A stretch of 64,000 bases of DNA, taken from NCBI GenBank assembly GCA_000469685.2, contig LS997564.1, forward strand, positions 18,503,615 to 18,567,614, read 5' to 3'. A program made the position numbers and the translations under genes. The notes under the pieces are model-generated. The model ran no database searches. It was not told where the DNA came from and saw nothing but the letters and a program-made list of their open reading frames with translations. The stretch is from Haemonchus contortus. Its lineage: Eukaryota; Nematoda; Chromadorea; Rhabditida; Trichostrongylidae. Position 1 is the first letter of the stretch, and each line of letters begins with the position of its first letter. Shown here piece by piece: positions 37,701 to 48,374 of the stretch.

Positions 37701-40140
37701 CTCTTACCTTTTTACCTACTACTTTGTCTACCTCGACCAGTAAGTTACTCCTATGTACTCCTATGTCGTAGTTGATCTCTTATGTCACATCCTCTCCTGT
37801 AGTTAGCTAAGTAACTCTTCTCGTTTGTGATGGTTGAAATCCATTAGGTTTAACTGGTAAAATGGATTTAACCGACAAACTCTAAATGAAGAGAGAATCA
37901 TATTCCGCACTTGAAACGTTTCAGAACAACGTCTTAACAATGAAGCAGTGTTTGCGTATAATGTCAGGAATGCTTGAAGGACTAGCGTTTCTTCATGAAG
38001 CTCAGGGCAACAAGTTCACAGTCGTTCACCGGTGGGGACGTCTATGTTTTTTTTGCTTTTTATAATTTGTCATGGTTTTACTAGGATGTTAATTACCATT
38101 CTGCCCTGTAGAAATCCTCTTAAGCGAAAAGGAAGATGAATTGCCCCCTTTTAAGTGACATCAAATCGAAGAACATTCTTCTGACGTCGGTGGAGAGCGC
38201 TAATGGCAAGGAACTCACATTGACAGCTTGCATTGCGGATTTCGGTCTGGCTGCTGTGTTCAGCAGTCCTCAGATTGATGATCAAGTAACTGGACAGGTA
38301 CTGTTAAACGCTTAATGGTCCCTTTGGGCACCAGGCTCGAGCGTAAGACCTTCGGGTGAAAGGGGGGGGGATGGGGGTTCGTGAAGATAGACATTAGTTC
38401 GAGTTTAAAACGCATTCGTTCGGGCTTAAAATGAGTAAGACTGGCAATTAATGTGTTTCAGTACTTCCGATTCCCACCTCTCTTTTCCAAAATAGTAGGG
38501 GACTAAACGATTGTTTAGGCGAAAGTTCAGATGAAAAGTACAGAGTGATTCTGCTGAAGAGCTTTCTCCCGCGTATACGGCTCACTCGCTCGGCTCTTCC
38601 TTTTATACATCTAGGGTTTCAGGTGGGAACGTTCCGATACATGTCACCTGAGGTACTCGAAGGTGCAACCGAATTCACCGTACCAGCATTCCAACGAATT
38701 GATGTATACGCCATGGCTTTGGTGAGTAACCTTGTAAATGGATCCGTAGAACAAGAAACTACCCGAGAACAATCTACCGCAGGCGTTTACAGAATGTTCT
38801 CGTCTTTCAGGTGTTGTGGGAGGTGCTGTCACGTACGCGGCTCAGCGAGGATGATGATGATGTCCCCCCATACAAGCAACCTTTTGAAGAGTACACCAGT
38901 CCCTACCCGAGCCTTGGCGAAATGAGAGACGTCGTAGTCAGCCGTAAACTTCGTCCCGAATTCCGCCCAATGGCGACGAAGCATCCGGTAAGTTCACGCT
39001 GTCGTTGACCTCTGGAATGCGACAAAATTAGCCTTCCAAACAATTCCCTTTTAAGGTTGCTGGTGCGATTGAGTACACGATCCGAGACATGTGGCATACG
39101 ATAGCGGATGGAAGGATTACAGCAAGTTTGGCTCGCGAACGGATCAACGCGATGAATGGCTGTGACTCGCAAGGCTCTGAAGGATATCATTCGAGCAGCG
39201 GTGGGTGTTCACCTCAAATAGTCAACCTTTCCGAATTTTAACGAAAAAGTTACTCTGTGGGCCCCATCGGTTATGAAAGTTATACGTAGCTAGAAAGAAG
39301 GCGGGGAAGATGGTCTACACTTTGAGTGCCATCATACCAAAGGGAGAGAGCTTGGGTATTGGGATAATTGCAAATTTTCTTCTCTTTTGGTTGTTTCCAA
39401 GAAGCACCAGCTCTAACTCACCGATTTGAGTGAAACGAAGCCCCATATACCTTCTAGAGGATAAGGTCATAAAGGGTGATCTTTATTCTTGCTTAATTCG
39501 CAGTTTCTTTCTCTTTGAAATTAATGCAACTCATTTGTCCGTTGGAAATAGCAAATTGCGCTCGCTTCACCATCCCACATGGTTGATTAGAGGAGATGGA
39601 TGTGGGCGGGACAGGTTAGAAGGCGGGACTTGTATCGTGGACGCGCACGCGCATCCGCCAGTGATTTACGGACCGTATTCACTCCTCTTTAAAGCCAAAG
39701 ATGGTGCGCTCATTCTCTCCGCTCTATCTCCACAGCAATCTGTGACTACTGCGATTGTGCACATTCCATCATTTATGAATTTTCAATGAGGTACCATTCG
39801 AGGGGCTTTTTCTGGAACTTATCCCATGCCCATACTACATCTGTCACGCTGTTTGAAGGGCTGTCGTGCATCCATTCATGCCCTAGCCTTTGTCGTAGTT
39901 AACCACCCTTTTTCCGCAAAGCGTGCAAAAATCATTGTGGAAGCTAAATGGCAACCTAATTTTAACTTTTCTCCTTTTACAGATCACAATCGGAAAATAT
40001 CTGTGGCGTCCACAATCAGTGAAGAAGACGGTTGTGCACCTGCAGAGAGCAGTTTGAGCAGTAGCGACTACAACACCGCCATCGGTGGCCTGAATCAGAA
40101 TCAGGAGCTGTTGAATGAAGCAAAGGACAGGGAGCGGTGA
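31730..40140 (+). CDS. daf-4: TGF-beta/activin type II receptor Ser/Thr kinase (5' incomplete)
   Basis: This is a membrane receptor kinase that binds TGF-beta-family ligands and phosphorylates type I receptors; in nematodes the family acts in dauer and body-size signalling. Exons read from sequence: 31730-31831, 32395-32523, 33161-33256, 33620-33755, 34827-34981, 35343-35429, 35725-35841, 36405-36539, 37925-38031, 38156-38297, 38623-38721, 38811-38987, 39056-39200, 39983-40140 (TGA). All phases join, giving 594 residues. Residues 1-134 form a Cys-rich ectodomain ending in the CCRTHLCN (CC-x4-CN) hallmark, with NAT and NAS sequons. A transmembrane segment lies at about 169-193. The kinase shows the GRFG loop (240-243), VAVK Lys262, HRDIKSKN (Asp356), DFG (383-385) and [13 protein letters not shown] (404-416). 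No catalytic residue is missing. The first exon here begins after an acceptor, so a signal-peptide exon must lie upstream; I could not place it. A 27-nt optional exon may exist at 33435-33461. Introns carry a TTAA element and two hairpins. The family call is firm; the daf-4 name rests on single-copy type II receptor logic. Confidence 0.93.
32008..32250. mobile_element. Short TTAA-type MITE inside receptor intron 1
   Basis: About 240 bp with inverted ends GGGCACAGTTCACGATAA and (reverse complement) AAAGGCACAGTTCACGAG, lying between receptor exons 31730-31831 and 32395-32523. It has no coding content. It makes up nearly half of the intron. Confidence 0.78.
34560..34621. repeat. Short hairpin in receptor intron
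   Basis: TACTAGAAAACCCGCTTAGT and its inverted partner ACTGAGCGGGTTTTCTAGTA (one mismatch) flank a loop of about 18 bases. It lies in the intron between exons 33620-33755 and 34827-34981. Confidence 0.85.
37542..37694. repeat. Foldback repeat in receptor intron
   Basis: Arms of about 57 bp (37542-37598 and 37638-37694) pair with a few mismatches. Inner blocks are TAGTCCACATCC / GGATGTGGACTA and outer blocks AGAAAAAGAGGTGTTTCC / GGAAACCCCTCTTTTTTTCT. It lies in the intron before exon 37925-38031. Confidence 0.82.
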
Positions 40141-40762
40141 TACGTACTGAAACTCTACAGAACTGTCTCTCATTAGGCAGCCTCCAGTGGCCGTATGAAG
40201 TACGCGAAAAGTCTGTCCGAAAAAGGATATCGGCAGCGCTTGGAATCAGATAGGCGTATGTAGGAAGTGTTGACCGCAAATCACTAGACTTCATTAGATT
40301 TTATCAAAATATCGTGCCGTCTTGGTCGTGATCTCAATATCAGCGTAGAAGAAAAGGGTAGCTAGTCTTACCCATACCATCGAAGGTCCTTCACGAGGGG
40401 TTGACTCTGAAGAAAGCCTCCGATGCTGCCGATAGAGTGCGCAGGATCACTGAAATGACGGTATTTCTCGGATTGACGATTGGTTCGTGTTTGTAAGATG
40501 TTGAAGAGGAAATCGTGACCATGGGCCAACCATGGCCGTCTAGGGGCCTTCCCAAACAGGTTTCATCGAAAAAATTCACCTCTACGAGCCTGAGGGAGAC
40601 CTTACCGTGGAGATACCACTGGTGTTGTGCAAATGTGGTTCCCCCGTCGTGAGCGTTTCGGTTCCGTTATCTCTTGGAAATAGGAGGGCGATTCCACTTC
40701 ACCCACATTATCGATAGGAGGAGGCAGGGGACCTATAGAAGAGGCAGGGGCCCATGGGATGC

Positions 40763-40768
40763 AATAAA
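40763..40768 (+). terminator. Candidate polyadenylation signal of the receptor gene
   Basis: This is the first AATAAA I saw after the receptor stop codon, about 620 bases downstream. A second AATAAA lies near 41411 in AT-rich DNA and is an alternative. Only transcript ends would decide between them. Confidence 0.4.
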
Positions 40769-41511
40769 TGTCAGTGTTCAACCAAGGATGTGGTAGACCC
40801 GCCCCTTTTTGGACGAGATTCCTTCCTGGACCACCCCTCACTCACGTGAAACGCCCTTTTGTTCACGCTCTGTAAATATGTCCTATAACAGTGCAGAGGT
40901 TTTTTCTTTAAAATATTTTTTATGTAAGTACCTCTTCATGCGTTAAGCATTTCAGTTCTTCGTTATGTCTGTGGCTTTCAATGAATGTGTACTGTTCAGG
41001 TGTATTTGCTCCTTTCTCTACTTACTCTAAACATCATACAATTTTATTTATTAGATATTTGAATATCGTATCATAAAGTCCCTTCGATGAATTTACAAAA
41101 ATTTCTCACGTTTTTTTGTAGAGTACTTTTTTTTATTGACAGTTTTCTATACTTGCTGTGATACTTGATAGTTGAGTGTAGCCCTTTCTAATATGCTAGT
41201 CTGTAGTAAGTGAGAGTGCATGATTGTTTGTTTTTTTCTTCCAAATTTATCGGAAAATTTGTTTATCTGTTATCAGTCGATCTTATCGATTAGGTCTGTC
41301 TGTTAATGATTTCGCGGGTGCTTCTACAGGATAATGATGTTACAAAAATGATTGTTCATAACAACAGAACATGATATTGTTGAAATGTTAATAAGTCTGC
41401 CTGTATAAATTTAATAAAATTATGTTTTTTTATCAGAGTCCTGCTGTCGAACATACCATCAGGAGGAATGAACAGCCAAAAAAGTGGCCGGCATGGCTGG
41501 TTCCTATGGAG

Positions 41512-41670
41512 GCAGTTTTTTGGGATGCGCTCTTACATTTGACTTCCATTCAGAATCGCAGTAGTAGTGATGGCTTAAATACATATGGGGTCTATACAAT
41601 CACTTGGGATGGCCAAGAAATCAGTGCATTTGTTCTCCTGAACGAGATTGGTACCAATAAACCTACTTCA
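41512..41670 (-). mobile_element. SINE fragment, minus strand
   Basis: The plus strand has TTGACTTCCATTCAGAATCG and ATTGGTACCAATAAACC, reverse complements of the SINE body. An open frame of 115 codons across it is repeat-derived. Confidence 0.6.
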
Positions 41671-41899
41671 GAAAGATGGATAAATTTTGTTGGCTTGGGC
41701 ATGTACAATCTAGGATTTGATCCCGGAGGTATTCGTCGGACGGTGTGCACCGCTTACCATTACACCTGAGACATCGAATATCGGACTACAATGTCGACCT
41801 CAAGGCTCGCAAAAACTGAGATGGTCTTTATGGATTTCAAGTTAAAGTCCAATTAACGATAACTTCGCGGTACCTGATTTTGAACGAAAAATGTAAGTA

Positions 41900-42481
41900 A
41901 CGGTTCATTTTAAAGTAAAACCGCAAAGAAAACGCGAAAATTGGCTTATTCAGAGAACCTGGGACTTCAATAAAGTAGTAAAATTAGGGTGGGACGAGAA
42001 TGTGACAAAAGTTGCATGTAAAGGACGAGCAGTCAAATACTTGTGCCATTGCGTACAGCTGGCTACAGTAAGTCAGAAATGTCAAAAATTCCCTTTCAAT
42101 TAAATGATGATCCTGCCATGGGTGGTTTTATTCTTCGTTACTCTCGTATTGACTACTACTCTTTCAGAATAGTTATTCAGAATAATATTAGTCACAAGGA
42201 GCTGCCATAGAGAATAGTATGCAAAACTTATTATCTCACGCTACGACGATCAGCTCAATGCACTCTCAACAAAGCTGCTCCACTCCGAACAGAAGTGTAT
42301 GGCCGGGTTTATCCGGTCCTAGCCATCGGAGGGAGTGGCATACAACCTTTACAATCGCTATGCCCCTTATAACGCCCCATCTCAGCCGTGTTTCATTCGG
42401 TTTCGTCTCATATGCTGTACTTGGGGGCCAAAGACATGCTACGTGGATATCTCGAAAACCACTTTTTTCGTGTACTGTGCC
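41900..42481 (-). mobile_element. TTAA-type MITE, subfamily 1
   Basis: The right end is TTTTTCGTGTACTGTGCC. The internal TGTGCCATTGCGTACAGC block also occurs at 16440 on the minus strand and, weaker, near 14450. The left limit is not clear. Confidence 0.6.
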
Positions 42482-43128
42482 GAACGATAAGGATTCCTCC
42501 CTTTAGGAAAACCTAATGACCCCCGAGGATAGCAGGGAGGTCGCTCTGGGGCAAAAAAGTAAGCAGCAGGGCATAGTGGGAGCCTCGTTACTGGATCTCC
42601 CGAACGTCCCGCCCCTCGATCGATGTCACGCCGGACGCCGTCAGTGTTGAGAAGATACAGATTGCAATATTTTTTCTAGGACCAACCATAATCAGCTGAT
42701 CGAGTAATGAAGCAATGTTTTTTTCTATTCTTTTATTATCTGTTATCCTTTTTGCTGCTGCGATCTTAAATTTACGCCCAGCAGGCTGAAAAAGGTGGGC
42801 TACCTTTGCTTTTATCAGCTTCTTTGTTAACCCATGCTCAGGAGTGAATGAATTCTAGAAATCAATTTTGATTACTGTAGTCAGCTATTCGCACAAGGAC
42901 CCACACGGACGCACTGATGCACATTGCAGACTCGTCCAAACATCCATTCTTCTTCATTTTTTCTGCCCAGCTCCCTTTTAAACGATTTTTTCGAAGCCTG
43001 TCATCAATTTGGGAACGCCGATTCGCGCCCTTTCTTCGCCTTCATCGCCTCCATCGCACTATTTTTCACCTAATCTTCCAATTTTCGTCATTATCTCGAT
43101 TACCCAAAACTATCGTGAACTGAGCCTT
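42482..43128 (+). mobile_element. TTAA-type MITE, subfamily 2, degraded ends
   Basis: Internal sequence aligns with the 56429 copy, for example GGGCATAGTGGGAGCC and CCCGCCCCTCGATCG. The right end reads ATCGTGAACTGAGCCTTCG. The left end abuts another family member at 42481, apparently head to head. Confidence 0.68.
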
Positions 43129-43734
43129 CGAGTAGTTTCCTGAGCCACTGTATCATTAAGTCGCCGAGACGGCTCGTAAGTTGCTATAGATCCGATGGGG
43201 GAGTGACCTGGGCACGTCCTGTGAAGGCACGAAAGACACGGTTAATGCTGCCACGAGGCAAACTTTTGCCATTCACTTTGATCGCCTACTTCTGATGCTT
43301 TCTAGTCTAGAGATAAGTCACGCTCAACCAGGTTGAGATAAGATGCACTTTCAATGGGACCCGATGTGAGAGGCAGATCTCTCAGTTATGAACAATTACC
43401 CGACTCATTTGCAAACATGCAATTTCTCATTCAACAAATATCACATTCGCCTTTCCTGGGCTGATACGACGGTGGCGTCAGGTTCAACACCTCACATTGT
43501 TTCACAGCAGCGTTCATCGACTAAATCAGCAATGGCCATGCAAAATAGCGTGTTCACATGGGAGGGGAACTGCCTAATGCAACTATTTTGTCCCAACTTT
43601 GCTTTCTGTTCAATTCGGCATAATAGAACCCAATCAAAATTGCTCTTACCATTAGAGAGGATTTACCTTAGGCTCGGAATTCCTCAGCCTAGTTAGTGGC
43701 ATCCAAAAGACAGCTGCGCCAATACTCTTTCACA

Positions 43735-43844
43735 CATGTTTTTCCTTGAAGTTTCCATGCACTGCAGAAAAGGTTTTCTATTTTTTTGCAAGGCAATCTT
43801 CACGTGCTCACGATTAGTGGCAGTGCTTCCGTGGCGCAATCGGC

Positions 43845-43880
<36 letters not shown>

Positions 43881-44000
43881 GAGCCCACCCGGGAGCGGAA
43901 CTTTTGCATGTCTCGGTGTCTCTCCTGATTTTCCTTCAAGTGGATTTCGGGAACGCGAGATCTGATATAAATATGCAAAACGTCTACCTAATGCGAGAAT
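43735..44000 (+). repeat. Duplicated segment carrying tRNA-Asn, copy 1
   Basis: The bases around the tRNA gene recur in inverted orientation at about 45720-45965. Shared blocks include CATGCACTGCAGAAA upstream and a stretch containing AAGTGGATTTCGGGAACGCG downstream. Part of the downstream flank recurs again at 46125-46180. Confidence 0.75.
43825..43897 (+). tRNA. tRNA-Asn (GTT)
   Basis: This is a 73-nt cloverleaf. The acceptor GCTTCCG pairs with CGGGAGC with one G-U, the D arm is TGGCGCAATCGGCAGCG, and the anticodon loop CTGTTAA gives GTT. The T arm GGTGG-TTCGAGC-CCACC is perfect. No intron is present. It appears functional and is identical to the minus-strand copy at 46180. Confidence 0.95.
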
Positions 44001-44004
44001 AGAG

Positions 44005-45715
44005 CCCTGGTTTCATTTGCACCCAAATTCCATGCATCACTGGAGACATTTCGTCACATGGTGTGGGTATGGGGTAAAACTAACATGAGCCAGAATGACT
44101 GTGGCAGTGTTAGACTTGAGTTTCTACAGTGACCAAATGGTCTTTTGGGGACCGTCTTTACCAATATCAAGCAGTCAGTAATGGAAACTCCTACTCTTCA
44201 AGTGGTATCAATACATCTAGAACATTTCCATTTCCTACAACTTTGACACTCACTACCGACGTAGATGTATGGATCATCGTAGATCAAGTTAACGAAAGCT
44301 GATGAAAAATGTCAACCACCCATTTGGGCTGTCCATAATCTCAGAGACTCCTGTGCGGTATCGGAAATCGCTACGAGGGAATGCTGCTCGTTTTTCGCAT
44401 GATGTTCCTCTTTTTCTGTATAAATCGTTGGTTTTCTTTTTCCAGGCGGGTCTTCGATACGAAGTGTTCGGAAACATCGTTCATGCATTGTTATGCTCCT
44501 TTTCAGACAAAAAAAACAAAATGAATTGGAGAAGGGAAAAAGTGAAAAAAAGGAAAATGCTGAAGTGAAATGTTCGATGGTTCAACGAGCCTTTTCTTGG
44601 AAAAGTGCACACTACTGCATCCCTCCCACTTGTGGATGGTTTGGTTTTCAAAATTTCACTTTTGGAAACAGTTAGACTACCAAGTGAGTCGTAGTTCTAC
44701 TCGTAACCCTTCCAGATGTACGAGATGGCATCAAATTGTGAATCGATGTTAGGAACTGGTAAGCCGTCGACGTTTTGACGACCCTTCCACCGCCTCAACA
44801 GGAATCCCTGCACGCCTTGCGAGCCTAGCGAGTTTGACTTGGGTTTCAGAATTCCATAACTTCAGTAAAGCTTATGATAAATAAATATAATCAAGAATAC
44901 TGTAATATCACTTGCAATTTTTCCAAATATACTAATTTTCAGGTTTCCGTGCAATTCCTGGGTCAACGAGAAGATCGAACCAACTGACTCGGACATGTTC
45001 TGTACTGCTTTTCGTCAGTCCGAGTCTTTTCGTGCCTTCTCCCTTGTTATCACCTCATAAGGGGGACACGGAAGTGCATATACTGGCAGATGCGGAAAGA
45101 CAGGGACATGGGTGAACAGACACAAATGGAAGAGAACAAGCACAAAAAACGGAAGACTCAAACGGATCTGGTCTAGCACTCTCCAGCATGGAACATGCAA
45201 GACGAAACAACAAAACCACGGACCGATCCAACGAGAAGGAAAGAAGAGGACGAGCGATCGGCCCACCCACTCCCAGTTGCGCGACTTAGACCACGATTGC
45301 CTAAAGGAATCTGGAATAGACGATTTGAAACGACACAAGAATGATCACGCACAACAGTGAAAAAAAGAAGAATTCAGAGAAATAAAAAATTGAGCAGCAT
45401 GCACTTCCACAGCACCTGCCACCGCAATGGATTCAATGTGGATGAGCTTCTTAACTGGATAATTAAAGCTCTAGATGCACTCGTCAACTCGATCAACGAT
45501 TACTTCATTCAGTTACACTGACAGTGTCCCAAGAAAATGATTATCTGATAGTGTCCATATCATTGGAACAATCGTTGGATTTAACTACCAAATGATTGAA
45601 GACCGGCTTGAGCCATTTCAGTTGGTAGAAGTTTTGCTGTGTTCTACTGAATTCCATAATCTCTGTTGGGCGCTCATGAACCAGTCTTCCCCACTCGCAC
45701 TAAGTAAACATTTCG
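44005..45715. other. Intergenic, no gene recognised
   Basis: Overlapping frames at 45015-45360 on both strands have no recognisable motif. Confidence 0.5.
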
Positions 45716-45719
45716 CATA

Positions 45720-45965
45720 TTCTTATCAGATCCCGCATTCACGAAATCCACTTGAAAAAAATAGGAGAGATCCAGGGGCATACAAAAGTTTCGCTCCCGG
45801 GTGGGCTCGAACTACCAACCTTTCGGTTAACAGCCTAACGCGCTGCCGCGGAAGCGCTGAACTGTGCAGTAAGCACGTGACTTCTGTATATTTCTTGAAA
45901 AAAAAAAAGATAAAAACTTTTTCTGCAGTGCATGGAACATTCAAGAAATACCATGTGCTGATAGA
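45720..45965 (-). repeat. Duplicated segment carrying tRNA-Asn pseudogene, copy 2 (inverted)
   Basis: This is the inverted counterpart of 43735-44000. It contains GAAATCCACTTGAA on one side of the pseudogene and TTTTTCTGCAGTGCATGG on the other, reading the plus strand. Substitutions and small indels throughout show it is not recent. Confidence 0.7.
45792..45855 (-). pseudogene. tRNA-Asn pseudogene with D-arm deletion
   Basis: The reverse complement matches tRNA-Asn(GTT) but lacks 9 bases of the 5' D arm, so the D stem cannot form. There are also single changes in the anticodon stem and T stem. Acceptor ends and anticodon are kept. It sits in an inverted duplicate of the 43735-44000 segment. 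A functional tRNA is unlikely. Confidence 0.85.
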
Positions 45966-46179
45966 GAATTCACACAGCTGCTTGGAGGATAACATTTACT
46001 AGATTGAAAATTCCTGAAATTCCTCAAAGCGGATCATTTGGTTACAGAAACATTCCAGATCAGTCTTATTACATCCGACCCACGGCAGTATGCAACGAAA
46101 TGGCCAATGCAATGTATCGACAGAGTCCCGAAATCCAGCTGAGGAAAAATCATAAGAGACCAGAGTCATGCAAAAGTTC

Positions 46180-46196
46180 CGCTCCCGGGTGGGCTC

Positions 46197-46232
<36 letters not shown>

Positions 46233-46252
46233 GCCGATTGCGCCACGGAAGC
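46180..46252 (-). tRNA. tRNA-Asn (GTT)
   Basis: The reverse complement is identical over 73 nt to the tRNA-Asn at 43825. Flanking bases on the 3' side (CAAAAGTTCC, and sequence up to about 46110) also resemble the flank of the other two copies. It therefore arose with a larger duplicated segment rather than by retroposition of the tRNA alone. Confidence 0.95.
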
Positions 46253-46831
46253 GCTGACATAGCCACCGAGCTTCCTAACTTTCTATGTGGGGTACTTTTC
46301 GAATTGAAAACTGCGAATTCCAAAGGTTTCTAATAATATATGGTGTCGTTGTAGTCGGGTACTAACAACTATTTCAGGTCATAAGAGTCCATATCCCACA
46401 TGTCTGAATGTCTCACGTTCGTCTTTATTCGTTTTTTTCTTTTATCATCTGAACCGAGCGTCGTCCCCCTTCAAAGTGTCACTAGGTTGCACCAAGAAAC
46501 TTTTACAATTCACCATATGGCATCTACAAATCAATCGTCATCTTTAGACGTCATAAATCTCCATACCTGATCTGTCACCTTTTTTCCTAGGTAATTACTA
46601 GTTCAACGAATAAGAATAAGGAGTCAATGGTACACCAGCGCCATGTTCCATTGAATGCCGATCAGACACAACACAACCGGCCGTGTTCATCAGTTAGAAG
46701 CCAAAGCGAGCTTGCCCCGGTAGGTGCTGTTCGAGCCCTAGCGGCTGAAGATCGGAATTTGCCAGAACAGAAACGAACACCAAACCATCTCAATTTGGGT
46801 CAACCAACAGCTACAGCTCGAGACAGGGGGA

Positions 46832-47150
46832 AGCCAATGGCTGCTTTCATAGTCCGCAGGCAGGCGCGCAGGCAGGCGCGCTGGCGCGCGCGCAGGCAGG
46901 CGCGCTGGCGCGCGCGCAGGTAGGCGCGCAGGCAGTGCTAGGGGGGAGGAGGGAGGCAGACAGTGTAAGGCAAACAGTCCACGCCCCTTCGAAGGTTGTT
47001 TGTTTTCAACCCCTCGAAGGGGCGTGGACTGCTTGCCTTACACTGTCTGCCACCCTCCTCCCCCCTAGCACTGCCTGCGCCCCTGCCTGCGCGCGCGCCA
47101 GCGCGCCTGCCTGCGCGCCTGCCTGCGGACTATGAAAGCAGCCAATGGCT
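46832..47150. mobile_element. 319-bp near-perfect GC-rich palindrome (foldback element)
   Basis: The left arm starts AGCCAATGGCTGCTTTCATA and the right arm ends TATGAAAGCAGCCAATGGCT. Arms of about 140-165 bp consist of GCGCGCAGGCAGG-type repeats, then a G-rich block, and meet at a 14-base loop (about 46995-47010) flanked by CGCCCCTTCGA. The left arm has one extra repeat unit of about 24 bp. GGCTGCTTTCA ends are shared with the element at 60965. A long open frame crossing it is an artefact. Confidence 0.85.
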
Positions 47151-47289
47151 CATGGCTCCGGTTACAGCTTCAACTTGTATGAGCGCTCTTGTTGTTAGGA
47201 TTCTATTCAAAACCAGAATCGATCCACTACTGATAAACCATCATATAATTGATCGCCTTCTCGTCTGGAACCGTGGAGTAGTATCAAGT

Positions 47290-47375
47290 CTTTGGCGTTC
47301 ATCAATCCCCTTTCTGGATGCGTCATGGCATTCAACTTTCGAACCATTCAGATTCGCAGTGGCGGCCGAGACGAT
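47290..47375 (-). mobile_element. SINE 3' fragment
   Basis: The plus strand reads TTTGGCGTTCATCAATCCCC followed by a block ending CATTCAGATTCGCAGTGG, the reverse complement of the last third of the SINE. Head and middle are absent. Confidence 0.65.
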
Positions 47376-47642
47376 GGCCTGTTGTTTTCAGCCGTTGCAC
47401 ACTATAGATATTCATTTCGCGAACGTATGTTGCCTGGCTTCATATCCGCTGTTTTCAAATGGAAAAGTATATTTTTACTTTCCTGTGGATCGAAATGAAC
47501 GTGGTGGGTTACGGAGCCAAGCCATTTTCCCATTTTCATCGGAAGTCTACGAGTTCATCTCCTCCCGTTCTTGCTTTTCTGTTTTTTGCGTACGGATATT
47601 TCGGCTCTTCTCAACAATTTGATCAATGACTAAGGCAAAATT

Positions 47643-47925
47643 AAAAGGAAGATGGTGTATTGGCAATTGGCGCACTATAATACGCTCGTGGACGACGGAT
47701 CGAACCTGCCAACTGAGCCACCTAACCCTCCGGGATCGGTTACCTGATTCCACATCCTTTTGAGAGGATAAAAGTGCTGGCTTGTACATCGGCTAGCCAC
47801 CGTAAGTCATTGCATAATCCTCATAACCATTCGAAACACCTCTACGATTTTGAATGGTAGTCGAATGCGTGGTACATTCCACAAACGGGATTGTTCAGCG
47901 CAAAATGCTACCTTTTTGTGTTTAC
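47643..47925 (+). mobile_element. tRNA-derived SINE, diverged
   Basis: Keeps GATGGTGTATTGGCAATTGG, GGATCGAACCTGCC, GAGAGGATAAAAG, CTTGTACATCGGCTAGCC and the ACGATTTTGAATGG block in family order. Many substitutions mark it as older. Confidence 0.75.
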
Positions 47926-47933
47926 GTCACAAT

Positions 47934-48370
47934 TTAAAGGCACCGTTCACAAAAAAGTTAGGGTACCCTTTTTTGACGGGAATTGATAGAACTACTCTAG
48001 AATAAAGTGATAACAACGAAAAAGAGCAAAAAACGATGAACAAAAAGAATTACAAAGGGCCAAAAAAGAGCTGGAAAGGGGGTTGGACGAGTTTCACATT
48101 GAAAGAACGTCGGTTAGAGAGTGTTCGGGCAATTTGCCAATTTGCAATTCAGGGCGGGTCCTGACGCGATTACATGACACTATGTCGTTTCGACACTCGT
48201 CTCATCTGACACCGATCGAGGGGCGGAGACGCGAACTACGGCAACAACGGAGCTGCCACTATGCCCTGGACGTCGAGATTGGGGGAGTGAGAGGGTCCCT
48301 TCTACAACCCATGGGGGCCGCTGAGTATTGATAAGGTAAGAGCTCTATAACTTTTTGATCGTGCCTTTAA
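47934..48370 (-). mobile_element. TTAA-flanked MITE, subfamily 2, shorter copy
   Basis: TTAA at both ends (47934, 48367). The left end AGGCACCGTTCAC is kept; the right end is reduced to CGTGCCT. The internal ACCGATCGAGGGGCGGAGAC is the reverse complement of the subfamily block. Confidence 0.72.
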
Positions 48371-48374
48371 GAAG

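Noticed and set aside
45015..45338. 107-codon minus-strand hydrophobic frame
   Set aside because: Overlapped by a plus-strand frame of similar length; no splice-consistent neighbours and no recognisable motif on either strand.
46996..47622. Longest open frame in the window, 208 codons
   Set aside because: It runs through the right arm of the palindrome and a SINE fragment; the translation is low-complexity and then lacks any motif.
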